DNA of 6,216 nucleotides from Coriobacteriia bacterium (GTDB lineage: Bacteria; Actinomycetota; Coriobacteriia; Anaerosomatales; SLCP01), in NCBI GenBank assembly GCA_007125735.1, contig SLCP01000061.1, positions 1-6,216 on the forward strand, in the 5' to 3' direction. The position numbers were made by a program, and so were the translations under genes. Shown here piece by piece: positions 5,447-6,216 of this stretch. The notes beneath the pieces were generated by a model. That model did no database searches. It saw only the letters and a list, made by a program, of their open reading frames with translations, and was not told the DNA's origin. Each line of letters opens with the position of its first letter. Positions within the stretch are counted from its first letter, which is position 1.

Positions 5447-6216
5447 TTGGTCGTCCCGATAGTCGTAGTCGCCATCATCGTGCTCGTCGTGGTGAAGGCG
5501 CTCATGGCCGCGGAGGAATCCGCGGCGTCGCACATCACGCGAGGCCGGGTCATGCGCCTCGTAGAGTCCGAGCGCAAGGGAGCGTCCGACTTGGAGCGCC
5601 TCGTCGACGAACCCGGACGCTTACACGCGGCTGCTGCGATGGCGTCGGCACTCGCGTACACCGCGGCTGCCGCGCTCTCCGGCATCGCGGTCCTCCTTGC
5701 CTACGATGCATGGCCTGCGTGGGCAGCCGCCATCACGGGTGCGGGGGTCGCCCTCCTCGTGCTCTTCGCCCTCGGCGACGCGCTGCCCCGAACGCTGGCT
5801 GCGCAGAACCCGGAGGGCGTAGCACTCGCGTTCGCTCCGTTCGCCCGCCGGATCGTCCCGGTGCTCTATCCGATCGCCCGCCTCCTCAACACTCCGTGGC
5901 GCATGGGGATGAGGCTCGTCGTGGGCGAGCGTGCGGCGCACTCGGCGTGGGCGACCGACGACGAGGTCCGCGCCAACGGCATCGATGAGGAGGAGGCCGC
6001 GCGCGAGGAGGCCGAGGAGGCCCTCATCGAGGCGGTCTCGGAGTTCTCCGAGAAGGTCGTGCGTGAGGTCATGGTCCCGCGGACCGACATGGTGGCGGTT
6101 CCGGTCACCGCGACCCCGGCGGCGGTCGTGTCGACGGCGGTGGCCGAACACGTCACGCGGCTTCCCGTGTACGGCGAGAACCGCGACGACATCGTCGGTA
6201 TCGTCGATGTCCGGGA
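5447..6216 (+). CDS. CNNM/CorC family membrane protein (DUF21 plus CBS domains), 3'-truncated by window
   Basis: The frame from TTG 5447 is open for 256 codons to the window edge. The start follows a strong Shine-Dalgarno. Residues about 2-20 are a hydrophobic, valine-rich first membrane segment; more lie at about 63-83 and 85-110. A juxtamembrane block (LGDALPRTLAAQNPE) matches the GELVPKxLALRNPE region that ends DUF21. An acidic linker rich in Glu and Ala (about 180-200) leads to EFSEKVVREVMVPRTDM (about 199-215) and the first CBS domain (TRLPVYGENRDDIVGI), which is cut by the window; a second CBS and a CorC_HlyC domain would be expected beyond. Bacterial homologues are linked to Mg2+ efflux or to ribosome function (YbeX). 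The membrane region is diverged: the usual GITL-type segment after the cytosolic helix is replaced by an Ala-rich run. Its position downstream of phoH and ybeY is the conserved actinobacterial order. Confidence 0.88.
   Translation, partial: MVVPIVVVAIIVLVVVKALMAAEESAASHITRGRVMRLVESERKGASDLERLVDEPGRLHAAAAMASALAYTAAAALSGIAVLLAYDAWPAWAAAITGAGVALLVLFALGDALPRTLAAQNPEGVALAFAPFARRIVPVLYPIARLLNTPWRMGMRLVVGERAAHSAWATDDEVRANGIDEEEAAREEAEEALIEAVSEFSEKVVREVMVPRTDMVAVPVTATPAAVVSTAVAEHVTRLPVYGENRDDIVGIVDVR

Noticed and set aside
1..6216. Search for mobile elements, CRISPR repeats, toxin-antitoxin or defence genes
   Set aside because: No repeats, transposase motifs or unusual cassettes were seen; all strands and frames are explained by a compact housekeeping operon.

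Overview
This window is a high-GC (by eye about two-thirds G+C) bacterial chromosomal segment. Six protein-coding genes lie head to tail on the + strand with almost no spacer. In order they are mtaB (tRNA methylthiotransferase, 5' end outside the window), a PhoH-family ATPase (ybeZ/phoH), a 7TM-HD phosphodiesterase (PgpH/YqfF type), ybeY (rRNA endonuclease), a fusion of a DgkA-type lipid kinase with a PAP2 lipid phosphatase, and a CNNM/CorC-type membrane protein with a DUF21 region and CBS domains (3' end outside the window). I see no mobile elements, CRISPR, tRNA or rRNA. All the coding sequence has the same GC-rich third-position bias, so nothing looks recently acquired.

Layout: 1-1098 is the mtaB remainder. 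1099-1216 is the only real intergenic gap; it holds a candidate extended -10 promoter and a foldable leader before phoH. 1217-5421 is a tightly packed block: phoH overlaps the 7TM-HD gene by 8 nt, the 7TM-HD gene overlaps ybeY by 26 nt, and ybeY is followed after 12 nt by the kinase-phosphatase fusion. A 25-nt gap with a strong Shine-Dalgarno leads to the CNNM gene, which starts with TTG at 5447 and runs off the end at 6216.

Organism: phoH-ybeY-CNNM is the arrangement known from Actinomycetota (and ybeZ-ybeY-ybeX in E. coli). The interposed 7TM-HD gene, the dgkA gene after ybeY and the upstream mtaB recall the Bacillus/Clostridium yqeV...phoH-yqfF-ybeY-dgkA-era region. That mixture with high GC suggests a deep actinobacterial lineage such as Coriobacteriia or a relative. 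This is inference from gene order and composition, not a taxonomic search.

Function: mtaB modifies tRNA at A37 and YbeY and PhoH act in RNA/ribosome processing. The 7TM-HD protein probably degrades cyclic di-AMP. The DgkA-PAP2 fusion probably acts on undecaprenol or lipid phosphates at the membrane, and the CNNM protein is linked to Mg2+ or membrane homeostasis. The cluster is thus a conserved housekeeping neighbourhood joining translation quality control to envelope and osmotic homeostasis. I do not see a new defence or mobile system. The least understood element is the DgkA-PAP2 fusion, an architecture already known in databases but, as far as I know, without an assigned function.
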